Below, one piece after another: positions 43,087 through 54,228 of a DNA stretch of 64,000 nt. Under the pieces are notes generated by a model. The model was not told the origin of the DNA and did not search any database. It worked only from the letters and a program-made list of their open reading frames with translations. Position 1 is the stretch's first letter. Each line of letters opens with the position of its first letter. The translations under genes and the position numbers were made by a program. Location: the NCBI GenBank assembly GCA_036265815.1, contig DATAOI010000052.1, positions 186,001 through 250,000 of the forward strand. Direction: 5' to 3'. Source of the stretch: Gemmatimonadales bacterium. Its GTDB lineage: Bacteria; Gemmatimonadota; Gemmatimonadetes; Gemmatimonadales; GWC2-71-9.

Positions 43087-43623
43087 ATGGACTTCGACCT
43101 CGACTCCTCGACCACCGTACTCGCGCGCACGCCGGCCACGCTGCAGGCCCTTCTGGCCGACCTGCCCGAGCCGTGGACCCGCGGGCGAGAGGGGCCTGAC
43201 ACCTTCAATCCATTCGATGTCGTCGGTCATCTGATTGACGGCGAGGAGACTGACTGGATTCCCCGCGCGCGGATCATCCTTGCCCGCGGCCCGGACCCGC
43301 GCTTCGAGCCGTACGATCGCTTCCGCCATCGGGCTCGCAACGCGGGCCGCTCGCTGAGCGAGCTCCTGAAAGAGTTCGCCCAGCTCAGGACAAGGAACCT
43401 CGAGCTGCTGCACTCCTGGCGACTCACCGGTGCGGAGCTCGAGCTCACCGGCATCCACCCGACCTTTGGCCCCGTCACGCTCCGTCAACTGCTCGCCGCC
43501 TGGGTCGTCCACGATCTCGGCCACCTGGCGCAGATTGCCCGGGTGATGGCGAAGCAATATGGCGACGCGGTCGGCCCCTGGGTGCCGTTCATGCCTGTGC
43601 TCACCGACCGACTCTCGTCATGA
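43087..43623 (+). CDS. cytosolic DinB-family protein
   Basis: A 178-residue DinB protein without signal peptide. The metal histidines are visible in FDVVGHLIDGEE and in WVVHDLGHLAQIARV, the standard positions. The GTG at 43084 is an alternative start. The family includes mycothiol- and bacillithiol-dependent transferases; specificity is unknown. Its stop overlaps the next start (ATGA), so the two are coupled. Confidence 0.87.
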   Translation: MDFDLDSSTTVLARTPATLQALLADLPEPWTRGREGPDTFNPFDVVGHLIDGEETDWIPRARIILARGPDPRFEPYDRFRHRARNAGRSLSELLKEFAQLRTRNLELLHSWRLTGAELELTGIHPTFGPVTLRQLLAAWVVHDLGHLAQIARVMAKQYGDAVGPWVPFMPVLTDRLSS

Positions 43624-44951
43624 GGAGCGCGTTCGGCCTGGCCATGGCGCTCGCATGGCTCGGCCACTCTCCCGGCCGGCTGCAGGGACAGGCGTCCGAC
43701 ACGGCGGCTGTCCACCGTCATGTGGTCATCCGCGCCGCCCGGCTGATCGACGGCCGGGGCGGCCCGCCGCTGCTCCATCCCGTCATCATCATCGACAGCA
43801 CCCGCATCACCGCGGTCGGCAGCAACCTCGCAGTTCCGCCTGGCACCGAGGTCATCGACCTCGGCCGCGCCACCCTGCTCCCGGGCCTGATCGACTGCCA
43901 CACCCACATCACCGGCGGCGATCCGGGAGACTACTACCAGAGCCTCTTCCGCCGGAGCCCGATCGACTACGCCGTGGCCGCTCCGACCTTCGCCCGCCGA
44001 ACCCTGGAGGCCGGCTTCACCAGCGTACGGGACGTCGGGAGCGGCGAGTTCATCGACGTGGCGCTCCGCCGGGCGATCGACTCTGGCCTGGTGGTCGGTC
44101 CCCGGATGCAGGTGGCCACGCTCGCGATCGGAGCGACGGGGGGCCACAACGACCTGGTCGGCTTCTCGCCCTACATCAAGTTCGGCCAGTTCTCCGGGGT
44201 TGCCGATGGGGTGGACGAGATCCGGAAGCTGATCCGGTTCGAGGTGAAGAACGGGGCCGACGTGATCAAGCTGATCGCGAGCGCGGGCGTGCTCACCGAG
44301 GAGCAGTCGGCCGGGGCCCCGCAGTACTCCCAGGAGGAGATGAACGCGGTGGTGCAGGAGGCAGCGGCGTGGGGCCGCAAGGTGGCGGCCCATGCCCACG
44401 GGGCCGAGGCCATCAAGCGCGCCGTCCGGGCCGGCGTCGCCTCCATCGAGCACGGCAGCCTGATCGACGACGAGGGGATCCGGCTCATGAAGGAGCGGGG
44501 CACCTACCTGGTGGCCGATATCTACAACGACGATTACATCCTGGCCGAGTACAAGCGGCTCGGCTACCCCGACCTCATTCTCGACAAGGAGCGGCAGATC
44601 GGCCGCCTGCAACGGGAGAACTTCCGAAAGGCCGTGCGCGCCGGCGTGAAGGTGGCATACGGGACCGACGCCGGGGTTTACCCCCACGGCTGGAACGCGA
44701 AACAGTTCGCCTTCATGGTGCGCTACGGGCTCACCCCGATGCAGGCGATCCAGTCGGCCACCACCAGCGCGGCCACCCTGCTCGGCTGGGAGGACCGGGT
44801 CGGTGCATTGGCAGCGGGGCTCTATGCGGATATCGTTGCGGTCGATGGCGACCCGCTCCAGGACATCACCCAGCTGGAGCGGGTGACTTTCGTGATGAAG
44901 GGTGGCATCGTGTACAAGAACCTTCGCCCGGCGGCCGCGACCAGCCGCTGA
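43620..44951 (+). CDS. secreted metal-dependent amidohydrolase (Xaa-Pro dipeptidase/imidazolonepropionase-like)
   Basis: A 443-residue amidohydrolase with signal peptide (cut near LQGQ). Metal ligands: HxH in IDCHTHITGG, the bridging Lys in VIKLIASAG, His in AAHAHG and in SIEHGS, and Asp in YGTDAG. It belongs to the group annotated as Xaa-Pro dipeptidase or organophosphate acid anhydrolase-like amidohydrolases. The start overlaps the DinB stop (ATGA). Confidence 0.9.
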   Translation: MRSAFGLAMALAWLGHSPGRLQGQASDTAAVHRHVVIRAARLIDGRGGPPLLHPVIIIDSTRITAVGSNLAVPPGTEVIDLGRATLLPGLIDCHTHITGGDPGDYYQSLFRRSPIDYAVAAPTFARRTLEAGFTSVRDVGSGEFIDVALRRAIDSGLVVGPRMQVATLAIGATGGHNDLVGFSPYIKFGQFSGVADGVDEIRKLIRFEVKNGADVIKLIASAGVLTEEQSAGAPQYSQEEMNAVVQEAAAWGRKVAAHAHGAEAIKRAVRAGVASIEHGSLIDDEGIRLMKERGTYLVADIYNDDYILAEYKRLGYPDLILDKERQIGRLQRENFRKAVRAGVKVAYGTDAGVYPHGWNAKQFAFMVRYGLTPMQAIQSATTSAATLLGWEDRVGALAAGLYADIVAVDGDPLQDITQLERVTFVMKGGIVYKNLRPAAATSR

Positions 44952-44983
44952 TCTCCCTCGGACGCACACCTCTGGAGCACCCG

Positions 44984-45196
44984 ATGGCCGCGAAACTCGA
45001 CAAATCGATCAAACGCGAGCTGGAGTTGGACGGCAAGCTCTACACGGTCACCATCTCGCCGGAAGGCGTGAAGATCACGCCCAAGGGGGCGCGCAAGGGG
45101 CCGGAGCTGACCTGGCGGACCCTCCTGGCAGGGGATGCCGAGCTGCACCGCGACCTCAACGTCTCGGTCGACGCCTACAGGACGCCGACGGAGTAG
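44984..45196 (+). CDS. small conserved-looking protein of unknown function
   Basis: A 70-residue soluble protein: a basic N-terminal helix (KLDKSIKRELEL), a beta hairpin (GKLYTVTISPEGVKITPKG) and a tail ELTWRTLLAGD. The repeated strand pattern and spacing 32 nt after the amidohydrolase support a real gene. Function unknown. Confidence 0.65.
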   Translation: MAAKLDKSIKRELELDGKLYTVTISPEGVKITPKGARKGPELTWRTLLAGDAELHRDLNVSVDAYRTPTE

Positions 45197-45221
45197 CCCG
45201 CCACCCCGTGGGAAGGGCGAG

Positions 45222-46481
45222 CTACCGGAAGGTTCCGGGACTCACCTCGTAGAGCACGTGATGCACCCCGACCTCGTCCTCGGGCGCCCAGAAGCCGAGC
45301 TGCTCGGTCCAGCGGGTGGTCTGCAGCCGCCGGCCCCTGAGCGTGAGAAATCCGCCGGCCCTGGTCGTGACCACGCCCAGGCCACGGAGATCCGACAGGC
45401 CCCGGAGGCTGGTGGACGCCCGCTGAGCGACGATGCGACGCGCCGCGAGCGGACCGATGCCTGGCACGCGCACCAGCTCCTCATAGCTCGCGCGGGACAC
45501 CTCGACCGGGAACCGCTCGGGATGCGCCAGCGCCCAGGCGCTCTTGGGGTCCATCGCGAGCGGGAGATTGCCACCCGGTCCGAACACCACCTCGTCGGCC
45601 GCAAAGCCGTAGTCCCGCAGCAGGTACTCCGCCTGATACAGCCGGTGCTCGCGCAGGACGGGAGTGGCCGGCAGGTTTTCCATCGGTGTGTCGGTGATCG
45701 GCCGGAAGGCGCTGAAGTGCGCATGATGCAGCCCGCCACCGTGCTGCAACCGGCTCACCGTGTCGAGAATAGTCCGATCGGTGTCCGGCGTGGCGCCGAC
45801 CACGAACTGCATGGTCATGCCGGAGACCCCGCCCGGGTGGAGCGGGTCGCGGGGCCGGCCGGCGCCCCGCGCCATGCGCTCCTGAAGGACCAGTGCCCGC
45901 ACCCGCTCCAGATCGCCCAGCGTGACCGGCAGGCTCTTCTCCGGGGCAATCCGCGCGAGCGTGGCGCCACACGGCGCCTCGAGATTGAGCGAGACCCGGC
46001 TCGCCAGCGCGGTGAGCCGCTCGATCTGCGACGCCTCCGCCCCGGGCACCAGCTTCACGTGGATGTAACCATCGAACCGGTGCCGCTCCCGCAACAGCTC
46101 GAGCGCCTGGATCAGATCGTCCACCACCTTGACGGGCCGGCCGGGGATGCCGGTGGTGATGAACAGCCCTTCGCACCAGCCCCGCCGCCGTGCTTCCAGA
46201 AAGATGCGGACCAGCTCCTCCGGCTTGAGCAGCGTGCGCGGCATTTCCCGGTCGCGCCGCATCGGACAGTAGTGGCAGTTGAAGCTGCAGGCGTTGGTCA
46301 TGAGGACCCGGAGCAGGGATGTCTGCCTGCCCGGTCCGGGCCGGAGATTCCGGATGTTGAGCGGACCCAGCGCCCCCACCTTCTGCGCGTGGCGCAGCCG
46401 GGGTGGCGGTCCATCCCGGTCTCCCGCCGCGAGAGCCATCAGGATCTGGAGCTTGCTCTTGAGGTCCAGCACACCCTTCAT
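45222..46481 (-). CDS. radical SAM protein with helix-hairpin-helix, putative DNA modification/repair
   Basis: A 419-residue protein with the radical SAM cluster Cys65-x3-Cys69-x2-Cys72 (CSFNCHYC) and a C-terminal helix-hairpin-helix (VRVPGIGPLAARRIVAQ near residue 350). This combination is the hallmark of the family named putative DNA modification/repair radical SAM protein (TIGR03916). Those genes are usually beside a uracil-DNA-glycosylase-like partner, which is absent here. Start ATG 46481 is chosen over the ATG at 46538 because the latter lies inside the shared promoter element. It probably acts on DNA in the cytoplasm. Confidence 0.88.
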   Translation of the reverse strand: MKGVLDLKSKLQILMALAAGDRDGPPPRLRHAQKVGALGPLNIRNLRPGPGRQTSLLRVLMTNACSFNCHYCPMRRDREMPRTLLKPEELVRIFLEARRRGWCEGLFITTGIPGRPVKVVDDLIQALELLRERHRFDGYIHVKLVPGAEASQIERLTALASRVSLNLEAPCGATLARIAPEKSLPVTLGDLERVRALVLQERMARGAGRPRDPLHPGGVSGMTMQFVVGATPDTDRTILDTVSRLQHGGGLHHAHFSAFRPITDTPMENLPATPVLREHRLYQAEYLLRDYGFAADEVVFGPGGNLPLAMDPKSAWALAHPERFPVEVSRASYEELVRVPGIGPLAARRIVAQRASTSLRGLSDLRGLGVVTTRAGGFLTLRGRRLQTTRWTEQLGFWAPEDEVGVHHVLYEVSPGTFR

Positions 46482-46514
46482 GGCGGCACCCCCGGTGGTG
46501 GTCACCGACACATT

Positions 46515-46537
46515 ACCCGAAGATATCCCGAAGATCA
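46515..46537 (-). promoter_or_regulatory. 23-bp element with 9-mer direct repeat, copy 1
   Basis: On the minus strand the element holds ATCTTCGGG twice, 11 bp apart (one helical turn), and a TATCTT -10-like hexamer. It ends 33 nt before ATG 46481. An identical 23-bp copy is at 54167-54189. CTTC-N7-CTTC inside it is formally like direct-repeat operators such as alphaproteobacterial LexA sites (GTTC-N7-GTTC). Confidence 0.6.
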
Positions 46538-46579
46538 AGAGCGCGCGGCGCCCCGGAATTCATCTCGACCCGTAGTGCC

Positions 46580-47035
46580 GTGAAGGTGAGCGCCGGCCTC
46601 CTGCTCTTTCGCCGGGGAAGCGGGGGTCTCGAGCTGTTTCTCGCCCATCCCGGCGGGCCGTTCTGGTCACAGAAGGATGCCGGCGCCTGGACCATTCCCA
46701 AGGGAGTGATCGAGCCGGGCGAAGATCCCCTCGCCGCGGCCTGCCGGGAGTTCGAGGAGGAGACCGGCGTACCACCCCAGGGTCCGTTCCTCCCGCTCGG
46801 AAGCATCCGCCAGAAGGCCGGGAAGGAGATCCACGCCTGGGCCTGGGAGGGCGATGCGGACCCCGACCGGGTCCACAGCAATCTGACCCGGATGGAGTGG
46901 CCCCGGGGCTCCGGCCGGTGGCTCTCTTTTCCTGAAGTCGATCGCTGCGGCTGGTTCGGTCCGGCCACGGCGCGGAAGAAGATCAACCAGGCGCAGACCG
47001 AGCTGATCAGCCGGCTGGAGGCGGCCCTGGGGTAG
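46580..47035 (+). CDS. Nudix hydrolase
   Basis: A 151-residue Nudix protein starting at GTG 46580. The Nudix box runs from GVIEPGEDPLAAA to REFEEETG near residue 45-65 and is complete. The group with SAGLLLFRR and AWTIPKG is close to diadenosine tetraphosphate or nucleotide-sanitising hydrolases. It is divergent from the radical SAM gene across 98 bp. Confidence 0.9.
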   Translation: MKVSAGLLLFRRGSGGLELFLAHPGGPFWSQKDAGAWTIPKGVIEPGEDPLAAACREFEEETGVPPQGPFLPLGSIRQKAGKEIHAWAWEGDADPDRVHSNLTRMEWPRGSGRWLSFPEVDRCGWFGPATARKKINQAQTELISRLEAALG

Positions 47036-47062
47036 GCTATCGCCCTGTCCAGATGAGGGCTT

Positions 47063-47094
47063 ACCTTGTTCGAGCACGACCTTGTTCGAGCACC
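47063..47094. repeat. 16-bp tandem direct repeat in a leader region
   Basis: Two copies of ACCTTGTTCGAGCAC plus one base (G in the first, C in the second) lie side by side, 22 nt before the M1 peptidase ATG. A TTGTTC hexamer recurs with 16-bp period. It may be a recent slippage duplication or paired regulator sites. Confidence 0.8.
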
Positions 47095-47115
47095 AGCCAC
47101 GCGGAGCTGACCACC

Positions 47116-48789
47116 ATGCGCACGTCGCTGCCGGGGATCGCCGCCCTCGTCCTGTGCCTGTCCGCACCGGCACTGGCCCAGGATACCGCCGCGATCACCC
47201 GTGCCGACACGCTCCGCGGCAGCATCACACCGGAGCGGATCTGGTGGGACGTCACGTTCTACGACCTGCACGTGGCCGTGAGTCCGGCGGACAGCAGCAT
47301 CCGAGGCTGGAACGGCATCGGGTACCGGGTGGTGGCGGGCGCGCGGGAGATGCAGGTCGATCTGATGACCCCGCTCCAGGTCGACAGCATGGTGCAGGAC
47401 GGACGCACGCTCTCCTACCGCCGCGATGGCGATGCGTTCTTCGTCACCCTGGCCTCGCCGCAGCGGCAGGGAGACCGGAAGACGCTCACGGTGTACTACC
47501 ACGGCCGGCCGCGCGTGGCCAAGCACGCACCCTGGGACGGCGGGTTCGTCTGGGGCGCAGACAGCCTGGGCCACCCCTGGATCGCGACCGCCTGCCAGGG
47601 CGTGGGCGCCAGCATCTGGTGGCCCAACAAGGACACCCAGGCCGACGAGCCGGATAGCCAGCGGGTGGCGATCACCGTCCCCGATTCGCTGGTCGATGTG
47701 TCCAACGGCCGGCTTCGCGGAGTGACCCTCCACCCCGACCGGACCACCACCTACGAGTGGTTCGTGGCCGATCCGATCAACAACTACGACGTGGCCGTCA
47801 ACGCCGCCAGCTACGCCCATTTCGCCGAGCTCTACCAGGGCGAGGACGGCACGCTGACACTGGACTACTGGCCACTGGCATACAACCTGGACGCCGCCCG
47901 CCGGCAGTTTCAGCAGGTCAAGCCGATGCTCAAGTGCTTCGAGCACTGGTTCGGACCGTATCCTTGGTACACCGATGGCTACAAGCTGGTGGAGACCCCG
48001 CACCTCGGCATGGAGCATCAGAGCGCCGTCGCCTACGGCAACCACTACCAGAACGGCTACCTGGGACGCGACCTCTCGCGCTCCGGCGTCGGGCTCCGCT
48101 GGGACTTCATCATCGTCCACGAGAGCGCCCACGAGTGGTTCGGCAACAGCCTCACCACCGCGGACGTGGCCGACATGTGGGTGCACGAGGGCTTCGCCAA
48201 TTACTCGGAGAACCTCTTCACCGAATGCCAGCAGGGACGCGAGGCGGGCTCGGCCTACGTGATCGGCAGCCGGAGGAACATCGTGAACGACCGGCCCATC
48301 ATCGGCCGGTACGGCATCAACCGGGAAGGCTCCAAGGACATGTACTACAAGGGCGGCAACCTGTTGCATACGATCCGGCAGATCGTGGGCGACGACGCCC
48401 GGTGGCGGGGCATCCTGCGGGGTCTCACCGCCACCTACCGACACCAGATCGTCACCAGCAACCAGGTCGAGAGCTATATCAGCCGCGAGGCCGGAATCGA
48501 CCTGAGCAAGGTGTTCGATCAGTACCTGCGCACCGCCCGAGTGCCGGTGCTGGAATACCGGATGGCCGGGGCGACGCTCAGGTACCGCTGGACCGACGTG
48601 GTGCCCGGATTCGCCATGCCGCTCAAAGTGACGCTGTCCGACAGTGGGTACGCGCTGATTCATCCTACCGAGGCCTGGCAGAAGACGCGGCTTCGGCTGC
48701 GCCGGCGGGCCGACTTCCGGGTCGACCAGAACTTCTACGTTTTCGCCCAGGACGCGGACTCGCTGCCCGGCTCGATCGGCGCGCGGTAG
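47116..48789 (+). CDS. secreted M1-family metallopeptidase
   Basis: A 557-residue protein with signal peptide (ALVLCLSAPALAQ). The zinc site HEXXH-x18-E is complete: His335, Glu336, His339 and Glu358 (VHESAHEWFG, VHEGFANY). The exopeptidase GxMEN motif reads GMEHQSAVAYG here, as in several exported M1 homologues. It would remove amino acids from peptides outside the cytoplasm. ATG 47116 is chosen for the signal peptide; ATG 47053 lies before the tandem repeat. Confidence 0.9.
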   Translation: MRTSLPGIAALVLCLSAPALAQDTAAITRADTLRGSITPERIWWDVTFYDLHVAVSPADSSIRGWNGIGYRVVAGAREMQVDLMTPLQVDSMVQDGRTLSYRRDGDAFFVTLASPQRQGDRKTLTVYYHGRPRVAKHAPWDGGFVWGADSLGHPWIATACQGVGASIWWPNKDTQADEPDSQRVAITVPDSLVDVSNGRLRGVTLHPDRTTTYEWFVADPINNYDVAVNAASYAHFAELYQGEDGTLTLDYWPLAYNLDAARRQFQQVKPMLKCFEHWFGPYPWYTDGYKLVETPHLGMEHQSAVAYGNHYQNGYLGRDLSRSGVGLRWDFIIVHESAHEWFGNSLTTADVADMWVHEGFANYSENLFTECQQGREAGSAYVIGSRRNIVNDRPIIGRYGINREGSKDMYYKGGNLLHTIRQIVGDDARWRGILRGLTATYRHQIVTSNQVESYISREAGIDLSKVFDQYLRTARVPVLEYRMAGATLRYRWTDVVPGFAMPLKVTLSDSGYALIHPTEAWQKTRLRLRRRADFRVDQNFYVFAQDADSLPGSIGAR

Positions 48790-48853
48790 GCCCCGCCGGG
48801 TGGTCTTGGGCCCGGCGGCGGTCTAGATTGGTCTTTTCTCCGACCCGCGCAGC

Positions 48854-50536
<1,683 letters not shown>

Positions 50537-50540
50537 TCGC

Positions 50541-51875
50541 CTAGAAATTGTATTCCAATCCGAAGGTCCAGATGAGGTCGGGTCGGAGGCCACCGCGGTT
50601 GAGCGGCCATTCGCCGTTGGCGATGGCGATGAGCCCCCGTGCCGCCTCGAGCTTCACGCCCAGGGATGCGTTCACCTGGTCGTCCCGCCGGTCGGGAATC
50701 GTGGTCGGCGTGATCACCCTCCGGTAGGGCGACTGGATCACCACCGGGCCGGGGACCTGGAGCGGGCTGTCTCCCACCTGGAGCTCGGTGACGAGGTCGG
50801 CCGCGAGGGTGGCCCACGGCGCGAGCAGATGATCGAAGCCGGCCGTGGCGAGCACCTCATCGCTCTCGAACGCGCCGCCCCGGTAGAGGTAGCCCAGGTT
50901 GGCGTGGGGGGAGAAATCGCCGAACCGAGCCGAGACGATGCCCAGGCCGCGCACCGCGAAGGAGCCTGAGCCGAGGAGATCTTCGCTGCTGCCGGTGGGG
51001 AAACGGGTATCGGCCAGGATCGCGACCGACACCGGCATGCCCCGGCTCAAGTTGATCTTGACCCGGGCGGCGACATCCCCCACACCGGTGGCGGACCCCT
51101 CCACGAACCGGGAAGCGCTGAGCACCGGATTCTCCGGTGTGCCACCGAAGAAATGCACCGCCGGCGGCGGACCGAACGGCACGATCTGCGCGTTGCTGGT
51201 GCCTTGCAGTGAGGTGGAGACGATCGGGAGGACCACGCCCAGGTCGATCCGATCGGTCAGCCCGTAGCTGAGGAGGAACGAGGTCACCGTCAGCCGGACA
51301 TCGAGTGCCAGGCTGAGGTCGATCGTCTCGTTCTCTAGCAGCGGCACCCCCAGCAGGGAACAGTCCCCCCCGGCGATCGAGTCACACCCCTCGAAGTCGG
51401 AGTTGGCGTGGGTAAAGGTGAACGACAGATTGTCTAGGTCCACCCCCCGCAGCGTCTTGAAGCTGACCCCGGTCCGGGTGAGGCTCGCGAGGATCCGGCC
51501 CCGTCCCAGCGTCTGCGCCCGCTCCCCGAAGATGGGACCGGCGGAACTCGAGGTCCGCACCGGTACGCCCCCTTCGAAGCTGAAGGTCGACCCGCCGCTG
51601 GCCGCGCTCACCGGGACGTTGGCGACGTTGCTGCCGATGGAGTTGGTGAGGAACGAGATCACCGTGCCGTTGCTGGCCACCGCAGCCGGAACGAAGTGGT
51701 TGCCGTGAATGCGGATCGCTTCGGGATTGTTGGGGTCACCGGTGCCGCCGAGAAAAAGCGGCTGGTCGCCCTCGCCGAAGATGAACAGCTGGGAGAGCTC
51801 GTGCTGCAGATGCTGGGCCTCGAGGGTACGGGCCGCGCAGCCGAACAGGGCGGCGGCCAGGAGCAGGTGGCGCAT
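50541..51875 (-). CDS. outer-membrane beta-barrel protein
   Basis: A 444-residue protein starting at ATG 51875, with signal peptide (LLLAAALFGCAARTLEAQ). The chain is a series of amphipathic strands (LSLALDVRLTVTSFLLSYGLTDRIDLGVVLP, RVKINLSRG-type) and ends in WTFGLEYNF. The terminal aromatic residue is typical of outer-membrane barrel assembly signals. It may be a porin or transporter of unknown cargo. It converges on the kinase gene with a 4-nt gap. Confidence 0.82.
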   Translation of the reverse strand: MRHLLLAAALFGCAARTLEAQHLQHELSQLFIFGEGDQPLFLGGTGDPNNPEAIRIHGNHFVPAAVASNGTVISFLTNSIGSNVANVPVSAASGGSTFSFEGGVPVRTSSSAGPIFGERAQTLGRGRILASLTRTGVSFKTLRGVDLDNLSFTFTHANSDFEGCDSIAGGDCSLLGVPLLENETIDLSLALDVRLTVTSFLLSYGLTDRIDLGVVLPIVSTSLQGTSNAQIVPFGPPPAVHFFGGTPENPVLSASRFVEGSATGVGDVAARVKINLSRGMPVSVAILADTRFPTGSSEDLLGSGSFAVRGLGIVSARFGDFSPHANLGYLYRGGAFESDEVLATAGFDHLLAPWATLAADLVTELQVGDSPLQVPGPVVIQSPYRRVITPTTIPDRRDDQVNASLGVKLEAARGLIAIANGEWPLNRGGLRPDLIWTFGLEYNF

Positions 51876-52007
51876 GGGAACTCCGGCAAGAGAGTCCCCG
51901 ACATTGTCGGTGCGTCGGTCGAATTTCGCAACGGCTTGCGCTCCCAACGGGCCGGGTCTTTCTTCTCGCGACTCCGTCTCGTTTCCCGCCGCCACCAGGA
52001 CGTCCGC

Positions 52008-53204
52008 ATGCCTCGGCGCATCGGTTGGGTCGCTGTCCTCGCTCTCCTGGCGTCCTCCCCGCTCGAGGCCCAGCGCCGGTCAGACCCGGGGCCGGGCTGG
52101 TCCGAGTTCACCAGGACGTTTCGCGTCTTTCTTGCGACGGACAGCGTTGTGGGGGCGAGCGCGCTCCTGCTGGGCGACGGTCAACGGCTCGCCCATGTCG
52201 AGGCGGGATCTGCCGACCGCGACCTCCGGCAGCGCATCGACGAGCGCACCATCTATCACTACGCCTCGATCACCAAGACGTTGACCGCCGTCGCCATCAT
52301 GCAGCTGCGCGACCGCCACCGGCTCTCCCTTGACGACCGGGTCACCAGCTACATCCCCGAGCTGCGGCAGATCCACAACCCGTTCGGCTCGATGGATGCC
52401 ATCACCATCCGGATGCTCCTGTCCCACACTGCGGGGTTCCAGGATCCCACCTGGCCGTACAGGGCGGGGAAGCCGTGGGAGCCGTTCGAGCCCACCCGGT
52501 GGGAGCAGCTGGTGGCGATGATGCCGTACCAGGAGATCGCCTTTCCGCCAGGCAGCCGCTTCAGCTACAGCAACCCGGCGTTCATCTATCTCGCGCGCAT
52601 CATCGAGGCAGTCACCGGCGACCCCTACCCGACCTACATCCAGAAGAACATCTGGACTCCGCTTGGCCTCACCCGCAGCTACTTCGGTGCGACCCCGTAC
52701 CACCTGGCCGACCAGCGCTCGAACAACTACACCCTGGTCCGGGACAGTACCGGCCGTGAAGCGGTGGTGGCCAACGGGCGGGACTTCGATCCGGGTGTGA
52801 CCATCCCCAACAGCGGCTGGAACGCGCCGTTGGCCGACCTCGCCACCTGGGCCGATTTCCTGACCGGCGCCCCGCGAGGGGACAGCGCCGCCGCCCGGCG
52901 GTACCAGGGGGTGCTCGCCCGGACGTCGTTGCTGGAGATGTGGCGGGCGGTGCGGCCGATCACCGGCGACTCGGCGGGCCGGAAGGCCGTGGGACTCTCG
53001 TTCTTCCTGTTCGACGATGGCGGGGCCCCGCTGGTGGGACACACCGGTGATCAGGCGGGCTTTCGCTCGTTCCTTTACCTCAACCCGCGGACCGGCGCCG
53101 CGATCCTCGGTGTGATCAACACCGGGAACGACGTCGACCCCGAGGGCACGGCCGCGCGGTGGAACGAGATGAATCGCGCGGCACGAGCGGTCATTGCCCC
53201 ATAG
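52008..53204 (+). CDS. secreted serine hydrolase, class C beta-lactamase fold
   Basis: A 398-residue protein with signal peptide (VAVLALLASSPLEAQ). The penicillin-binding fold motifs are present: SxxK as Ser87-Ile-Thr-Lys90, YxN as YSNP, and HTG in GHTGDQAG. Family members are esterases, D-aminopeptidases or beta-lactamase-like proteins; this one is probably an exported esterase or peptidase. It is divergent from the barrel gene across 132 bp. Confidence 0.9.
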   Translation: MPRRIGWVAVLALLASSPLEAQRRSDPGPGWSEFTRTFRVFLATDSVVGASALLLGDGQRLAHVEAGSADRDLRQRIDERTIYHYASITKTLTAVAIMQLRDRHRLSLDDRVTSYIPELRQIHNPFGSMDAITIRMLLSHTAGFQDPTWPYRAGKPWEPFEPTRWEQLVAMMPYQEIAFPPGSRFSYSNPAFIYLARIIEAVTGDPYPTYIQKNIWTPLGLTRSYFGATPYHLADQRSNNYTLVRDSTGREAVVANGRDFDPGVTIPNSGWNAPLADLATWADFLTGAPRGDSAAARRYQGVLARTSLLEMWRAVRPITGDSAGRKAVGLSFFLFDDGGAPLVGHTGDQAGFRSFLYLNPRTGAAILGVINTGNDVDPEGTAARWNEMNRAARAVIAP

Positions 53205-53283
53205 TGATCACATGTCGATTTCGGCGCGTCCGGTTCGTCGGAGCAGTAGAACCGGAGCTCAGCCGAAAGGAGACACCGCCGAG

Positions 53284-54141
53284 ATGAGGTACCCAACGAT
53301 CTCGAAAACCGAGTCGAATGCCCTGAAGGTGCCGGGCGCCACGATCTACTATGAAATTCGGGGATCCGGCCCGACGCTGGTGATGATCCCTGGTGGGCCC
53401 GTGGACGCCGGTATTTTCGCCGGTCTGGCCCGAAGCCTGGCGGATCGCTATACGGTAGTGGCCTACGACCCGCGCGGAATCTCGCGCAGCACCCTGGACG
53501 GCGCGTCCGAGGACCAGCAGGTCGACGTTCTCGGCGATGATGCCGCGCAGCTCATCGAGGCACTGGGCGGCGAGCCGGCCTATGTGCTGGGGACCAGCGG
53601 CGGCGGGCAGATCGGGCTCAACCTTGCCGCCCGACATCCCGAGCGGGTGCGCCTCCTCGTGGCCCACGAGCCGCCCTGCGCAACCCTGCTTCCCGACGCT
53701 CAGCAAGTGCTGGCTCAAATCGAGGAGGTCTACGCCACCTATCGCCGGGAGGGCGCCAGGCCCGGCATGCGCAAGTTTACCGAGCTCGTCGCATCGGGTG
53801 GCACGCAGCAGCGGCAACACCGGTCATCGCGGGTCGAGCCGGCCTCCGAGCTGGGTGAGACGTTTGCCCGGATCGGAGGCAACCTGGACTACTTCCTGGA
53901 GCACCTGCTCAGGCCGATCTCGTTCTACCTCCCCGACGTCGAGGCGCTGCGTGGCTTCCCGGAGAAGGTCGTGGTGGGCATCGGCCAGGAGTCGGGGGGA
54001 CAACTCGCCAGCCGCAGCGCGCTCGCGCTGGCCAGCAGGCTGGGAACCGAGCCGGTCGTCTTCCCCGGCGACCACGGCGGCTACGGCGCTTACCCCGACA
54101 GCTTTGCGGAGACCCTGCAGGGCGTGCTTCGCAGCGAGTGA
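53284..54141 (+). CDS. alpha/beta hydrolase
   Basis: A 285-residue cytosolic hydrolase. Motifs: oxyanion loop MIPGGPVDAG, YDPRGISRS, nucleophile elbow GTSGGG, and C-terminal His in GDHGGYGAYP. ATG 53284 has an AAGGAG site 11 nt upstream; ATG 53212 and 53194 are alternatives that add a basic, poorly conserved segment. Substrate unknown. Confidence 0.86.
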   Translation: MRYPTISKTESNALKVPGATIYYEIRGSGPTLVMIPGGPVDAGIFAGLARSLADRYTVVAYDPRGISRSTLDGASEDQQVDVLGDDAAQLIEALGGEPAYVLGTSGGGQIGLNLAARHPERVRLLVAHEPPCATLLPDAQQVLAQIEEVYATYRREGARPGMRKFTELVASGGTQQRQHRSSRVEPASELGETFARIGGNLDYFLEHLLRPISFYLPDVEALRGFPEKVVVGIGQESGGQLASRSALALASRLGTEPVVFPGDHGGYGAYPDSFAETLQGVLRSE

Positions 54142-54166
54142 TCGCATCGAGGATCTAGCGGGTACG

Positions 54167-54189
54167 TGATCTTCGGGATATCTTCGGGT
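54167..54189 (+). promoter_or_regulatory. 23-bp element with 9-mer direct repeat, copy 2
   Basis: Identical over 23 bp to the element before the radical SAM gene. ATCTTCGGG occurs twice with 11-bp spacing, and TATCTT at 54179-54184 would be the -10. It ends 39 nt before ATG 54229, nearly the same distance as at the other copy. It therefore looks like a shared operator-promoter. Confidence 0.6.
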
Positions 54190-54228
54190 GGTCCGGCGCA
54201 GTGGCCGGCAGACCGAGGAGTGTCCCCT

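Noticed and set aside
46482-46538. Start of the radical SAM protein at 46538 (MIFGISSG)
   Set aside because: The same codons appear at 54166 because both lie in the shared 23-bp promoter element, so they are not coding; ATG 46481 fits the family.
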